Of a DNA stretch of 64,000 nucleotides, positions 37,706 through 45,329 are shown piece after piece. The first letter of the stretch is position 1. Every line of letters starts with the position of its first letter. The stretch spans positions 372,001-436,000 of the forward strand of contig CAVXXI010000003.1 of assembly GCA_963765725.1 (NCBI GenBank). Reading direction: 5' to 3'. The DNA comes from DASQEH01 sp963765725. GTDB lineage: Bacteria > Actinomycetota > Actinomycetes > Propionibacteriales > Nocardioidaceae. The notes under the pieces are model-generated. The model made no database searches and was not told the DNA's origin. It saw nothing but the letters and a program-made list of their open reading frames with translations. Made by a program: the position numbers and the translations under genes.

Positions 37706-39153
37706 GAGGTCGTCCGGGGTACGGGGGTGGCGCCGGCGCACTCCTCGGGGACGTTGTGGTCCGAGCTCGACCCCGAGCCCGAGGGCGCCGACGTGGGCGC
37801 CGAGCCCGTGCTCACGGCCCCGCCGGTGCCGGCCGGTGCGGTCGAGGCCCTCCGGTGGTGAGCGGGCGCCGTCGAGGAGGTGCCGCGCCTGGTCTTGCCT
37901 GTGGTCGGAGGTGTACTGGACCGTTGGGCCGTTGCGGACGACTCGCTCGCACAGGCCGCGGCGAACGTCTTGAGCTGGTCGACGATGCTCCGCGCGTGGT
38001 CGAGGTCGTCGGCCTGCATGCCGTCGAGCACCTGGCTGCGCCGGAAGCTCGGCAGCTGCGAGAGAAGCAGGGCCTCGGTCTCGTACATATGGTGCAGCGT
38101 CACACCCGGGAGGTCCGCCTGCACACCGCGGTAGATCGCCACCCGCCCCTCGTACGCGGCCACGTAGTACTGCCGCTGCGACCAGTTGTACGACAGGTTG
38201 GCCGCGATCGCGACCAGGGCGAGCAGGACGACGAGGACGACGCCCCGGAAGAGCCACCGGAACCGACGGGGCTCACGGGGTGCGTAGCGCAGCTCCTCCG
38301 GGTCGACGTCGGGGTCCATCAGGGACTTGCTGGGAGCCAGGTCGTCGCGCGTCGCCCAGGTGCGGAGCCGGCTCATCGGCCCGTGGGGGTGCTCTGCGGC
38401 CGCTCCGACGATCACCGGTTCGGAGTCGACCGGCTCCGGCTCGTCGACGACGTCGGCAACCAGGACGGTGATGTTGTCGTTGCTGCCGGACTCCAGGGCC
38501 AGCTGCACGAGCTCCTTCGTCACCGACTCGGCGGTGCCCACGGACAGCACCCGCTGGATCCGATCGTGATCGACGAATCCCGACAGTCCGTCGCTGCACA
38601 GCAGGACCCGGTCACCGGGCTCCACGTCGTACACCGCGAGGTCGGGATCGTTGTCGTGCCGGCCGTCGAGCACCTTGAGCAGGAGAGACCGGTGCGAGTG
38701 GACCTTGGCCTGTACCTCGGTGATCCGGCCCTCGTCGATGAGGCTCTGCACCCACGTGTGGTCGTTGGTGACGCGCAGCAGCTCTCCGTCGTGCCACAGG
38801 TACCCGCGCGAGTCGCCGAGGTGGGCCACCGCGATGCGCTCGCCGTCGAACAGCGCAGCCGTCACCGTGGTCCCCATCCCGTCGACCGACGGGTCCTCCT
38901 CGATCACCTCTGCCAACCGGTCGTTCGCCCGGTGCACGGCACCGGCGAGGGCCTCGAGCATGTCATCGGGCACCGGCGCGTCGAGGCGTCGCATCGTCTC
39001 GACCGCGACGGCCGAGGCGAGGTCGCCCGCGGGCGCTCCGCCCATCCCGTCGGCCACCATCACGAAGTGCTCGCCGGCGTAGCCGGAGTCGTCGTTCTTC
39101 TTGCGGGAACGGCCGATGTCGGAGACCGCGCTGTACCTGAGCGTGAAGGCCAT
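37702..39153 (-). CDS. pstP: PP2C-type Ser/Thr phosphatase PstP
   Basis: 483 aa. The PPM/PP2C domain (about 1-240) has the metal ligands in SDIGRSRKKNDDSGY, FVMVADGMGGAPAGD, AHLGDSRGYL, LLCSDGLSGFVDHD and SGSNDNITVLVADV. One membrane helix (about 294-314) and an extracellular domain follow, ending in a Ser/Thr/Pro/Gly-rich tail. It reverses phosphorylation by PknB. It lies in the same operon, between fhaB and rodA. The extracellular part is longer than the catalytic partner strictly needs, and its ligand is unknown. Confidence 0.94.
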   Translation of the reverse strand: MAFTLRYSAVSDIGRSRKKNDDSGYAGEHFVMVADGMGGAPAGDLASAVAVETMRRLDAPVPDDMLEALAGAVHRANDRLAEVIEEDPSVDGMGTTVTAALFDGERIAVAHLGDSRGYLWHDGELLRVTNDHTWVQSLIDEGRITEVQAKVHSHRSLLLKVLDGRHDNDPDLAVYDVEPGDRVLLCSDGLSGFVDHDRIQRVLSVGTAESVTKELVQLALESGSNDNITVLVADVVDEPEPVDSEPVIVGAAAEHPHGPMSRLRTWATRDDLAPSKSLMDPDVDPEELRYAPREPRRFRWLFRGVVLVVLLALVAIAANLSYNWSQRQYYVAAYEGRVAIYRGVQADLPGVTLHHMYETEALLLSQLPSFRRSQVLDGMQADDLDHARSIVDQLKTFAAACASESSATAQRSSTPPTTGKTRRGTSSTAPAHHRRASTAPAGTGGAVSTGSAPTSAPSGSGSSSDHNVPEECAGATPVPRTTS

Positions 39154-39155
39154 CG

Positions 39156-39617
39156 CTACTTCTTCAGCTCCGCGATGGTCTTGCCCAGGCGCACCTGTAC
39201 CCCGGTGGAGACGACCATCGGGGTCGTGATGCGCTGACTGCCGATATAGGTGCCGTTGGTGGAGCCCAGATCCTCGACGTACCAGTCGTCGCCGTGCGGG
39301 ACGAACCGTGCGTGCCGGGTCGAGACGTAGTCGTCGTCGAGGCGTACGGTCGCGTCCGCGCCCCTCCCGAGCAGGATCGGCTCGGTGCCGAGCGGTACGG
39401 CGACGCCGGCGTTGGACCCCTCGCTGATGAGCAGCCGGGTCGGAGCACCGCGTCGACGCTTGCCGGCCTTCGGGGGTTTGGCCGACCGGGCCGCACTCGC
39501 CGTGTCGGCCCGCTCACCGAACATGTCGGACCGGATCACGGAGACGGAGGACAAGACGAACAGCCACAGCAGCGCGAGGAAGCCGATCTTGATCAGGGCG
39601 AGGGTGAGCTCGGACAT
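39156..39617 (-). CDS. fhaB: FHA-domain membrane protein FhaB/FipA
   Basis: 153 aa. One N-terminal membrane helix (about 5-28), a basic linker, then an FHA domain (about 60-150) with the phosphothreonine-binding residues in LLGRGADATVRLDDDYVSTRHARF and LGSTNGTYIG. It recognises Thr-phosphorylated partners of the PknB pathway and takes part in division. It starts three bases after the fhaA stop and ends two bases before the pstP start. Confidence 0.92.
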   Translation of the reverse strand: MSELTLALIKIGFLALLWLFVLSSVSVIRSDMFGERADTASAARSAKPPKAGKRRRGAPTRLLISEGSNAGVAVPLGTEPILLGRGADATVRLDDDYVSTRHARFVPHGDDWYVEDLGSTNGTYIGSQRITTPMVVSTGVQVRLGKTIAELKK

Positions 39618-39620
39618 GGC

Positions 39621-40529
39621 CTATCCGCGCCAGTGCCGCTGGTCCGGCCCGTCAGATGGAGGCCGCCCACCGGAGTCCGGCGGGGGCTCGTAGGGCTGCT
39701 GCTCGTAGGGCTGGGGCTCGTACGGCTGGGGCTCGTACGGCTGGGGCCCGTAGGGCTGAGCGGGGTTTCCCGGCGCGGGGTACGGCTCGGGCGAGGCCGA
39801 TCTCCCGCTGGCTGACGTGCCGACGCGTACGACCATCTTCGTGCTCCCGATCTGCACCGTCGACCCGTCGCGCAGGACGGCGTGCTGTACCCGCGCGCCG
39901 TCGACGGTCGTCCCGTTGGTCGAGCCGAGGTCGACGACGCTCAGCTGGACCGCCGGCCCCACCCGCTCGACCCGGAACTCGACGTGGCGGCGGGAGACCC
40001 CGGGGTCATCGATGCGCAGGCCGGCGTTGCTGCCGCGGCCGACGACGAGTCCCGGCGGTTCGATGGGATGGCGCGCGGCACCGATCTCGAGGAACATCGG
40101 GGCGGAGCGGATCTCGGTGTCGCTCGGGTTCGGGTTGCGTCCCGGGGCCGGCGTGACCGCCGCGGCGGCAGCGCTTCGTACCCGGAACCGGCCGGTCGTC
40201 AGGTCATCGGCGCGGTGGAAGTTGAGCTGGAGCGGCCCGGCGAAGACGTAGCCCTGCTCGGCGGCGTACGCGTGCATCATCGACGCCAGCTCGGTCACCA
40301 GCGACTGGCCATAGGTCGACAGACGCTCGTAGTCGGTGCCGGAGAGGTCGATGGTGAAGTCGTTCGGGGCGAGCCGGCGGTCCCGGCTGAGGATCTGTGC
40401 GGAGTTGTCGATCTCGCGTTGCAGCGCGGCGGCGATCTCCATCGGCTGGACCGCACTGCGGAAGGCACGGGCGAAGACACCGGTCACCAGATGCTCGAGC
40501 CGCTGCTCGAATCGGTGCAGAGCACCCAC
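39621..40529 (-). CDS. fhaA: FHA-domain protein FhaA with DUF3662
   Basis: 302 aa. An N-terminal DUF3662 domain (about 1-120; LHRFEQRLEHLVTGVFARAF, VQPMEIAAALQREIDN), a linker, then an FHA domain (LVVGRGSNAGLRIDDPGVSR, RRHVEF, VDLGSTNGT). The C-terminus has a repeated PQPYEPQPYE segment. In mycobacteria FhaA binds phosphorylated MviN and regulates late wall synthesis. The GTG at 40529 is chosen because GAGGAGG lies eight bases before it and the sequence then matches the family N-terminus; a GTG three codons earlier is possible. First gene of the fhaA-pknB operon. Confidence 0.92.
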   Translation of the reverse strand: MGALHRFEQRLEHLVTGVFARAFRSAVQPMEIAAALQREIDNSAQILSRDRRLAPNDFTIDLSGTDYERLSTYGQSLVTELASMMHAYAAEQGYVFAGPLQLNFHRADDLTTGRFRVRSAAAAAVTPAPGRNPNPSDTEIRSAPMFLEIGAARHPIEPPGLVVGRGSNAGLRIDDPGVSRRHVEFRVERVGPAVQLSVVDLGSTNGTTVDGARVQHAVLRDGSTVQIGSTKMVVRVGTSASGRSASPEPYPAPGNPAQPYGPQPYEPQPYEPQPYEQQPYEPPPDSGGRPPSDGPDQRHWRG

Positions 40530-40754
40530 TCCCCCCACCTCCTCGCCGCGGTTCGTCGGTTAGGCCATGCACCCCCGGCCCCGCCGTGGCAACAGCCGGT
40601 CGGCAGACGTCTTTGCGCTCGATCGTAGCCGTCACTCCTGATGACAGCGTGATCGGCGCGATCCCCGGCCCCGACGGTGCGTGTTACGCTTTCCCGTCGT
40701 CGCGGGCATCTGAGGTGTCCGAAGCCGCGGTTGCTCAGCGGTGCGATGACTTGC

Positions 40755-40838
40755 GCGCGGGTGGCGGAATAGGCAGACGCGCACGGTTCAGGTCCGTGTG
40801 CCCGAAAGGGCGTGGGGGTTCAACTCCCCCCTCGCGCA
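40755..40838 (+). tRNA. tRNA-Leu (CAG)
   Basis: Acceptor stem GCGCGGG pairs with CTCGCGC (one G-T pair), then discriminator A at 40838. Anticodon arm CACGG-TTCAGGT-CCGTG gives anticodon CAG. There is a long class-II variable arm (GCCCGAAAGGGC) and T-arm GGGGG-TTCAACT-CCCCC. CCA is not encoded. A tRNA-Leu beside fhaA is also found in mycobacteria. Confidence 0.95.
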
Positions 40839-40847
40839 CATTAAAAG

Positions 40848-40874
40848 AGCCCCAGGTTGCTGACCTGGGGCTTT
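40848..40874 (+). terminator. tRNA-Leu terminator
   Basis: A 10-bp stem, AGCCCCAGGT with ACCTGGGGCT, with a 5-base loop followed by TTT, ten bases after the tRNA. A run of A on the left side means it could also end transcription of the opposing CGNR gene. Confidence 0.8.
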
Positions 40875-40936
40875 GTCGACTCCATGGCGGGCTCGCCCTT
40901 GCTGGGTAGCACGGGAGTAGCGCCAGCCCAGGGTGC

Positions 40937-41500
40937 TCATCCTCGTGGCACGTCGGAGGATGGGTTCGCTGCCTGGCGGTGTCGGAACGCGGCGACTCGC
41001 GCACGGTTCTGGCAGGTGAGCGAGCAGTAGCGGCGCCGCCCGGCTGGGGAGGTGTCGATGTAGGCGTCGGCGCAGCGGGCACCGGCGCAGGTGCCGAGTC
41101 GTTCGGGTCCGTGGTCGGCGAGCTGGGCGCGCAGCGCGACCGCGGCGGCTGCGAGGGGCGCCGCCGTGGGCCGGTCGACCAGCCATCCAGCATGGGCGTC
41201 AGAAGCTCGCGCGTTGAGTACCGGGCGTACCTTGCTGTCACGCAGCAGCTGGTTGACGATGTCCGCCCGCTCCTGGACGCCGGCTACTGCGAATATCGGA
41301 TGCAGCCGATCCGCGAGTCGGGTGAGGGCAGCATCACTCCCCGGCTGTACCTCGTCCGGTACACCGAGCCGGGCAGCCAGGTGCTGCAGCGGCGGATAGG
41401 GCCAGTCCTGCTCCCCGGCCTCCCGACGCGGCGCAGTGCCCCAACCGTTGATCAGCTCGATCAGCCCGGTCAGCGGCATGGGCTCGATCCACACTGCCAC
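40937..41500 (-). CDS. CGNR zinc-finger (ABATE-domain) regulator
   Basis: 187 aa. The N-terminal ABATE/putative stress-response region (about 1-125) is followed by a C-terminal zinc finger, CAGARCADAYID...RRRYCSLTCQNRARVAAFRHRQ, in which the family CGNR is CQNR. Proteins of this type are thought to be DNA-binding stress regulators. The GTG at 41500 or a GTG two codons later could be the start. It is divergent from the LysE exporter, and a clean palindrome lies between the two, so it is the likely regulator of the exporter. Confidence 0.82.
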   Translation of the reverse strand: MAVWIEPMPLTGLIELINGWGTAPRREAGEQDWPYPPLQHLAARLGVPDEVQPGSDAALTRLADRLHPIFAVAGVQERADIVNQLLRDSKVRPVLNARASDAHAGWLVDRPTAAPLAAAAVALRAQLADHGPERLGTCAGARCADAYIDTSPAGRRRYCSLTCQNRARVAAFRHRQAANPSSDVPRG

Positions 41501-41556
41501 AGCATCAGTGTAACGCGAAGAAAGCTAGTTATCCGTTGCACCGGGGTGGCGGAGCG

Positions 41557-41588
41557 CGTAACGTACTAGAAGCATTTAATACGTTACG
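41557..41588. promoter_or_regulatory. palindromic operator between CGNR gene and lysE
   Basis: CGTAACGTA (41557-41565) and TACGTTACG (41580-41588) are perfect 9-bp inverted repeats 14 bases apart. The right arm ends at the GGAGG ribosome site of the exporter, so binding would block its transcription and translation start. A possible half site (GTAACGC) lies near 41510. Confidence 0.6.
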
Positions 41589-41596
41589 GAGGTGAA

Positions 41597-42223
41597 ATGG
41601 TCGACCCTTCGGTACTGCCGGGTTTCCTGACCGCCGTCGTGCTGGTCACCGTCGCTCCCGGACCGGACAACACCTACATCGCCGCTGTCGCCGCCGGACG
41701 GGGGATCCACGCCGGCATAGTCTCGGCAGCCGGTATGGCGCTGGGCATGGTCGTGCACGTCTCGGCCGCCGCGCTGGGCCTGGCCACCTTGCTGCACGTC
41801 TTCCCAGCCGCCCTGACTTTCGTTCAGATCGGCGGCGCGGCCTACCTGGCCGTCCTCGCGGTGAGCACGCTGCGATCAGCGCGGCGCTCGGGGCTCGGGG
41901 CCGCCGCACCACCCATCGGGCGCGTGCTCGGCCGTGCCGTGCTGACCAACCTCACCAACCCGAAGGTCATCTTGTTCTTCGCCGCCTTCCTGCCGCAGTT
42001 CGTGCGCGCCGGGTACGGCCCGCGCGCCGTGCAGCTGCTCAGTCTCGGCGGACTGTTCCTGCTCGTCGGGCTGGTCATCGACAGCCTCGTCGGCCTGACC
42101 GCCGGCAAGCTGGGGGAAACGCTGAGGGCCGGCGGCAGGAGCGCGACCACCCTCAACGTCATCAGCGGCCTGACCTTCGCCGTGCTCGCCGGCCTGCTCG
42201 TCATCGACGCGACAAACGCCTGA
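41597..42223 (+). CDS. LysE/RhtB-family amino-acid exporter
   Basis: 208 aa, six membrane helices. Family signature near the N-terminus: LPGFLTAVVLVTVAPGPDNTYIAAVAAGRG, with the second helix MALGMVVHVSAAALGLATLL and the fifth-sixth region LTNLTNPKVILFFAAFLPQF. It exports amino acids or related metabolites by proton antiport; the substrate is unknown. The ATG follows GGAGGTGAA. Likely controlled by the divergent CGNR protein. Confidence 0.9.
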   Translation: MVDPSVLPGFLTAVVLVTVAPGPDNTYIAAVAAGRGIHAGIVSAAGMALGMVVHVSAAALGLATLLHVFPAALTFVQIGGAAYLAVLAVSTLRSARRSGLGAAAPPIGRVLGRAVLTNLTNPKVILFFAAFLPQFVRAGYGPRAVQLLSLGGLFLLVGLVIDSLVGLTAGKLGETLRAGGRSATTLNVISGLTFAVLAGLLVIDATNA

Positions 42224-42234
42224 CCCGCTCGTAC

Positions 42235-42259
42235 CCACCGCTGGATGGCACCGCGGTGG
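42235..42259 (+). terminator. possible terminator after lysE
   Basis: CCACCGC pairs with GCGGTGG around an 11-base loop, 11 bases past the stop. There is no T-run. Confidence 0.3.
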
Positions 42260-42560
42260 CTGCTCCTAGGGGAATGTTCGCCGAGGAAGGCAGCGCGTAG
42301 CGCGCGTCGGGCCAGTACCGCGGGAAGTACCCGAGGGCGACTGCACCTCTGGTCACGCGCGTCAGTCTTGCAGCGCGTCCTACCCCTTCGCGGCGCAGAC
42401 ACCGGCTCACGGCCGCAGATATCGCCAGGTACCTCAGCGATCTCCGGACTCGGCGCGGAAGGCATTCGAGGCGGCGACGGCAAGTGACGCGTCCACATTC
42501 TCATCGCCACCATTACGGCAGCAGCCGCCGCGGTCGTACGGAGGCGAGGACAATTACGGA
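42260..42560. other. non-coding stretch, possible gene remnant
   Basis: No convincing gene. A minus-strand frame at 42201-42410 (69 aa, GAVALGYFPRYWPDARYALP) has some protein-like character but overlaps the lysE end and has no recognised family. It may be the remnant of a lost gene. Confidence 0.3.
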
Positions 42561-42593
42561 TTGCACAGCAGCCTGTCTCAGTAGGCTTTCATC
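42561..42593 (+). promoter_or_regulatory. leaderless promoter of the LuxR-type regulator
   Basis: TTGCAC (42561-42566) and TAGGCT (42582-42587) with six bases to the GTG, so the transcript probably begins at the start codon. The 15-base spacer is short. Confidence 0.4.
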
Positions 42594-43283
42594 GTGCCCC
42601 TGACCGTGGTCGTCGCCGACGATGCGCTGCTCGTGCGCGAAGGCGTGCTGCGGGTCATCGACGCTGAGCCCGACCTCGACGTCGTCGGCCAGTGCGGCGA
42701 CTACGACACGCTGCTGGCACTGGCGGACGAGCACGCACCCGACGTCGTGGTGACCGACATCCGGATGCCGCCGACGGGCACCGACGAGGGCATCCGCGCG
42801 GCCGTCACTTTGCGCACCACCCACCCGAAGACCGGCGTCGTGGTGCTCTCGCAGTTCCGGGAGCCGGAGTACGCACTGACCTTGCTCCAGGGCGGCTCAC
42901 GCGGCCGGGCGTACCTGCTGAAGGAGCGGGTCAGCGAGCGGGGCCAGCTCGTCAACGCGATCCGGGAGGTCGCATCAGGTGGCTCGGTCATCGACCCCAT
43001 GGTGGTGGAGTCGCTCGTCGCGGGGCGGCAGACGTCGCAGCAGGACGCTCTGAACGGACTCACGCCTCGGGAGCGAGCCGTGCTGTCGCAGATCGCGCAG
43101 GGACAGAGCAACGAGGCGGTCGCGCGCTCGCTGTCGGTGTCCGAGCGGGCGGTGGAGAAGCACATCAACGCCCTGTTCGCCAAGCTCGGGCTGACCGAGT
43201 CGTCGCGTGCCGTCAACAAGCGCGTCACGGCTGTCCTGCTGTACCTGTCGTCGCAGGGCGGTGCGGACCAAAGGGGAGGCTAG
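42594..43283 (+). CDS. NarL/LuxR-family response regulator
   Basis: 229 aa. Receiver domain (TVVVADDALLVREGVLRVI; acceptor Asp in VVVTDIRMPPTGTDEG; Lys in AYLLKERV) and C-terminal LuxR-type HTH (LTPRERAVLSQIAQGQSNEA, VARSLSVSERAVEKHINALF). It is the DNA-binding partner expected for the HPK7 kinase encoded on the opposite strand nearby. Its receiver is close in sequence to that of the REC-cyclase fusion at 48414. No ribosome site precedes the GTG. Confidence 0.92.
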   Translation: MPLTVVVADDALLVREGVLRVIDAEPDLDVVGQCGDYDTLLALADEHAPDVVVTDIRMPPTGTDEGIRAAVTLRTTHPKTGVVVLSQFREPEYALTLLQGGSRGRAYLLKERVSERGQLVNAIREVASGGSVIDPMVVESLVAGRQTSQQDALNGLTPRERAVLSQIAQGQSNEAVARSLSVSERAVEKHINALFAKLGLTESSRAVNKRVTAVLLYLSSQGGADQRGG

Positions 43284-43346
43284 CACCATGATGTCCGACA
43301 GGCCGGCCTGCTGGTGCCCGCAACGTCAAGGGCGCATCCTGAAGAC

Positions 43347-43742
43347 ATGAGCATTGTCGGGACCGGGGAGATCGACGTGCTGATCGTCGACGACCAGGAG
43401 GCGTTCAGGGCCGCTGCCCGTACGGTCGTGGCCGCCGCCCGCGGGTTCACAGTCGCCGCCGAAGCCGCGACAGGTGAGCAGGCGGTCGAGCTGTCGTCGA
43501 CGGTGGCGCCGGACATCGTGCTGATGGACATCAACCTGCCGGGCATCGACGGGCTCCAGGCCACGTCGCGGATCGTCGCGGCGTCGCCTCACGTCCGAGT
43601 GCTGCTGATGTCGACGTACCGGATCGAGGACCTGCCGTCAGACGCGCGCGATTCCGGGGCCGCGGCGTACGTGCACAAGGAGGATCTGAGCCCGGCGCTG
43701 CTACGCGCGTTCGCCGAGGGCAGCTATGTCGGCGGCTTCTGA
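43347..43742 (+). CDS. single-domain response regulator
   Basis: 131 aa receiver without output domain: DVLIVDDQEAFRAAARTVVA, acceptor Asp in IVLMDINLPGIDG, Thr-equivalent LLMSTY, Lys in AAYVHKEDLS. The receiver is of the NarL class despite lacking an HTH. It may act as a phosphate sink or connector. The ATG at 43347 is preferred; a GTG at 43314 would add 11 residues. Its 3' end overlaps the 3' end of the opposite-strand sensor kinase by 42 bases. Confidence 0.85.
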   Translation: MSIVGTGEIDVLIVDDQEAFRAAARTVVAAARGFTVAAEAATGEQAVELSSTVAPDIVLMDINLPGIDGLQATSRIVAASPHVRVLLMSTYRIEDLPSDARDSGAAAYVHKEDLSPALLRAFAEGSYVGGF

Positions 43743-45329
43743 CCGCTCGCTTGACTCCGGCGTCGAGGCAGCCGGACCGGGGGTCGGAAGCGGCATCCGG
43801 CCACGGATGCGGGCGCCCTGCCCCGGCGTCGACTCGACGACCAGGTCGCCGCCGTAGGCACCGACCCGGTCATGCATGTTGTCGAAGCCCTGCCCGCCGG
43901 CGACGGAGCCCACCTCGAAACCGTGGCCGTCGTCGGCGACCGAGAACGTCAGGCACGACGCCTCTTCCGACACCGACACCGAGATGGTGGCGCCTTCGCC
44001 GGCGTGCTTCGCGGCGTTGTTCACGGCCTCGAGGCAGCAGAAGTACACGGCCGCCTCTAGGTCGGCCGGCGGGCGTTCGGTCAGGTCGACGTCGATCTCC
44101 ACGGGAAGCGCGAAGCGCGTCGATGCGTTCCGCAGCGCCTCGCGCAGGCCGCGGTCGCGCAGCAGCGGCGGGTAGATACCGTGCGCCAGCCCGCGAAGCT
44201 CGTCGAGCGTGGCCTGCACGTCACGGCGAAGCTCGTCGAGCAGCGGGCCGGCCTGGGTCGGGTCCTCCTCGAGGATCGAGCGCGCGAGGCCGATGCGTAC
44301 CGCCATCGCGACGAGGTGCTGTTGGGCACCGTCGTGCAGGTCGCGCTCGATCCTGCGGCGCGACTGGTCGGACGCTGCCACGATCCGGGCCCGCGAGGCC
44401 TGCAGCTCGCTGTTGCGTCGACGCAGCTCCTCCAGGGACGCCTGCAGTGCCCCGTCCAGGCGTACGTTGTGCAACGCGAGACCGGTATGGCGGGCCAGCT
44501 CCGCAAGACTCGACTCCTCGTTGTCCGTGAACGCCCGCGAGCCGGCCGGGCGTCGTACGACCAGCAGCCCCAGCAGGGCACCGAGGTGGCTGATCGGCGC
44601 TACCCGCACGATCTCGTCCTCCCGGCCCTTCAGCAGCTCCGGCGCCCACATCGCCACCCATGCGTTCCCGCTCACCCGTGCCCGGGCCATGACGCGTTGC
44701 TCCTCGGCTCCCAGCGTCAGCCGCTCCGGCGGAAGACTGGGTACCGAGACGGTCCGCACGAGCGCCTCATCGGAGGCCACCCACACCTCCGCGCCGCCGG
44801 TCGCGCTGGAGGCGTGCAGGCTCTCCGCGAGCTGCAGCAGCAGCTCGTCCATCGGGACGGCGCGGGTCATCCGCGCGGTGAGGTTGTCGAGTGCCTGCTG
44901 CGGGCGAACGTCGCTGCCGGGCACGAGCCGCGAGGCGATGCCCAGCAGTCTGCTGCGGACGGGCAGTGCGAGCGTCGCGACCGCCACCGCCGCCAGCATC
45001 GAGAGGCCAAGCAGGGGGCGCTCGTCCGGCTGCGCCTGCCGGTCGAGGCCCACGACGACGACCACGTAGATGAGGCAGACGAAAGCCACGAGGCCGGTGC
45101 CGACGATGCCCTCGCGCAGGGCAGTACGGCTCATCCCCCTCAGCGCCGGGACGAAGCCGAGCGCGACGAAGGGAACGCCGAGGCAGGCCGCGACCAGGAG
45201 CAGCACAGGGACCGGCCAGGCCAGGCCGAGGAGCAGACGCACCGTCAGGGTCGCGAGCATCACCGCGACGAAGACGCAGCCGGCAGTCAGCGCCCAGTAC
45301 CGGCGACTCAAACGGTCGGCGCCGTTCAT
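43701..45329 (-). CDS. sensor histidine kinase, NarL-type (HisKA_3)
   Basis: 542 aa. An N-terminal membrane part with four or more helices (about 10-130), a GAF-like domain (about 185-330), the HisKA_3 dimerisation helix with phospho-His (DQSRRRIERDLHDGAQQHLV) and an HATPase domain (YFCCLEAVNNAAKHAGEGA; VADDGHGFEV; GQGFDNMHDRVGAYGG). It would phosphorylate NarL-type receivers, of which three are close by (42594, 43347 and the cyclase fusion). Last gene of the minus-strand run; its start overlaps the permease stop. Confidence 0.9.
   Translation of the reverse strand: MNGADRLSRRYWALTAGCVFVAVMLATLTVRLLLGLAWPVPVLLLVAACLGVPFVALGFVPALRGMSRTALREGIVGTGLVAFVCLIYVVVVVGLDRQAQPDERPLLGLSMLAAVAVATLALPVRSRLLGIASRLVPGSDVRPQQALDNLTARMTRAVPMDELLLQLAESLHASSATGGAEVWVASDEALVRTVSVPSLPPERLTLGAEEQRVMARARVSGNAWVAMWAPELLKGREDEIVRVAPISHLGALLGLLVVRRPAGSRAFTDNEESSLAELARHTGLALHNVRLDGALQASLEELRRRNSELQASRARIVAASDQSRRRIERDLHDGAQQHLVAMAVRIGLARSILEEDPTQAGPLLDELRRDVQATLDELRGLAHGIYPPLLRDRGLREALRNASTRFALPVEIDVDLTERPPADLEAAVYFCCLEAVNNAAKHAGEGATISVSVSEEASCLTFSVADDGHGFEVGSVAGGQGFDNMHDRVGAYGGDLVVESTPGQGARIRGRMPLPTPGPAASTPESSERSEAADIAALGERA

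Noticed and set aside
40755..42593. Genomic island integrated at tRNA-Leu
   Set aside because: No integrase and no repeated tRNA 3' end is visible; the downstream genes look like ordinary chromosomal genes.
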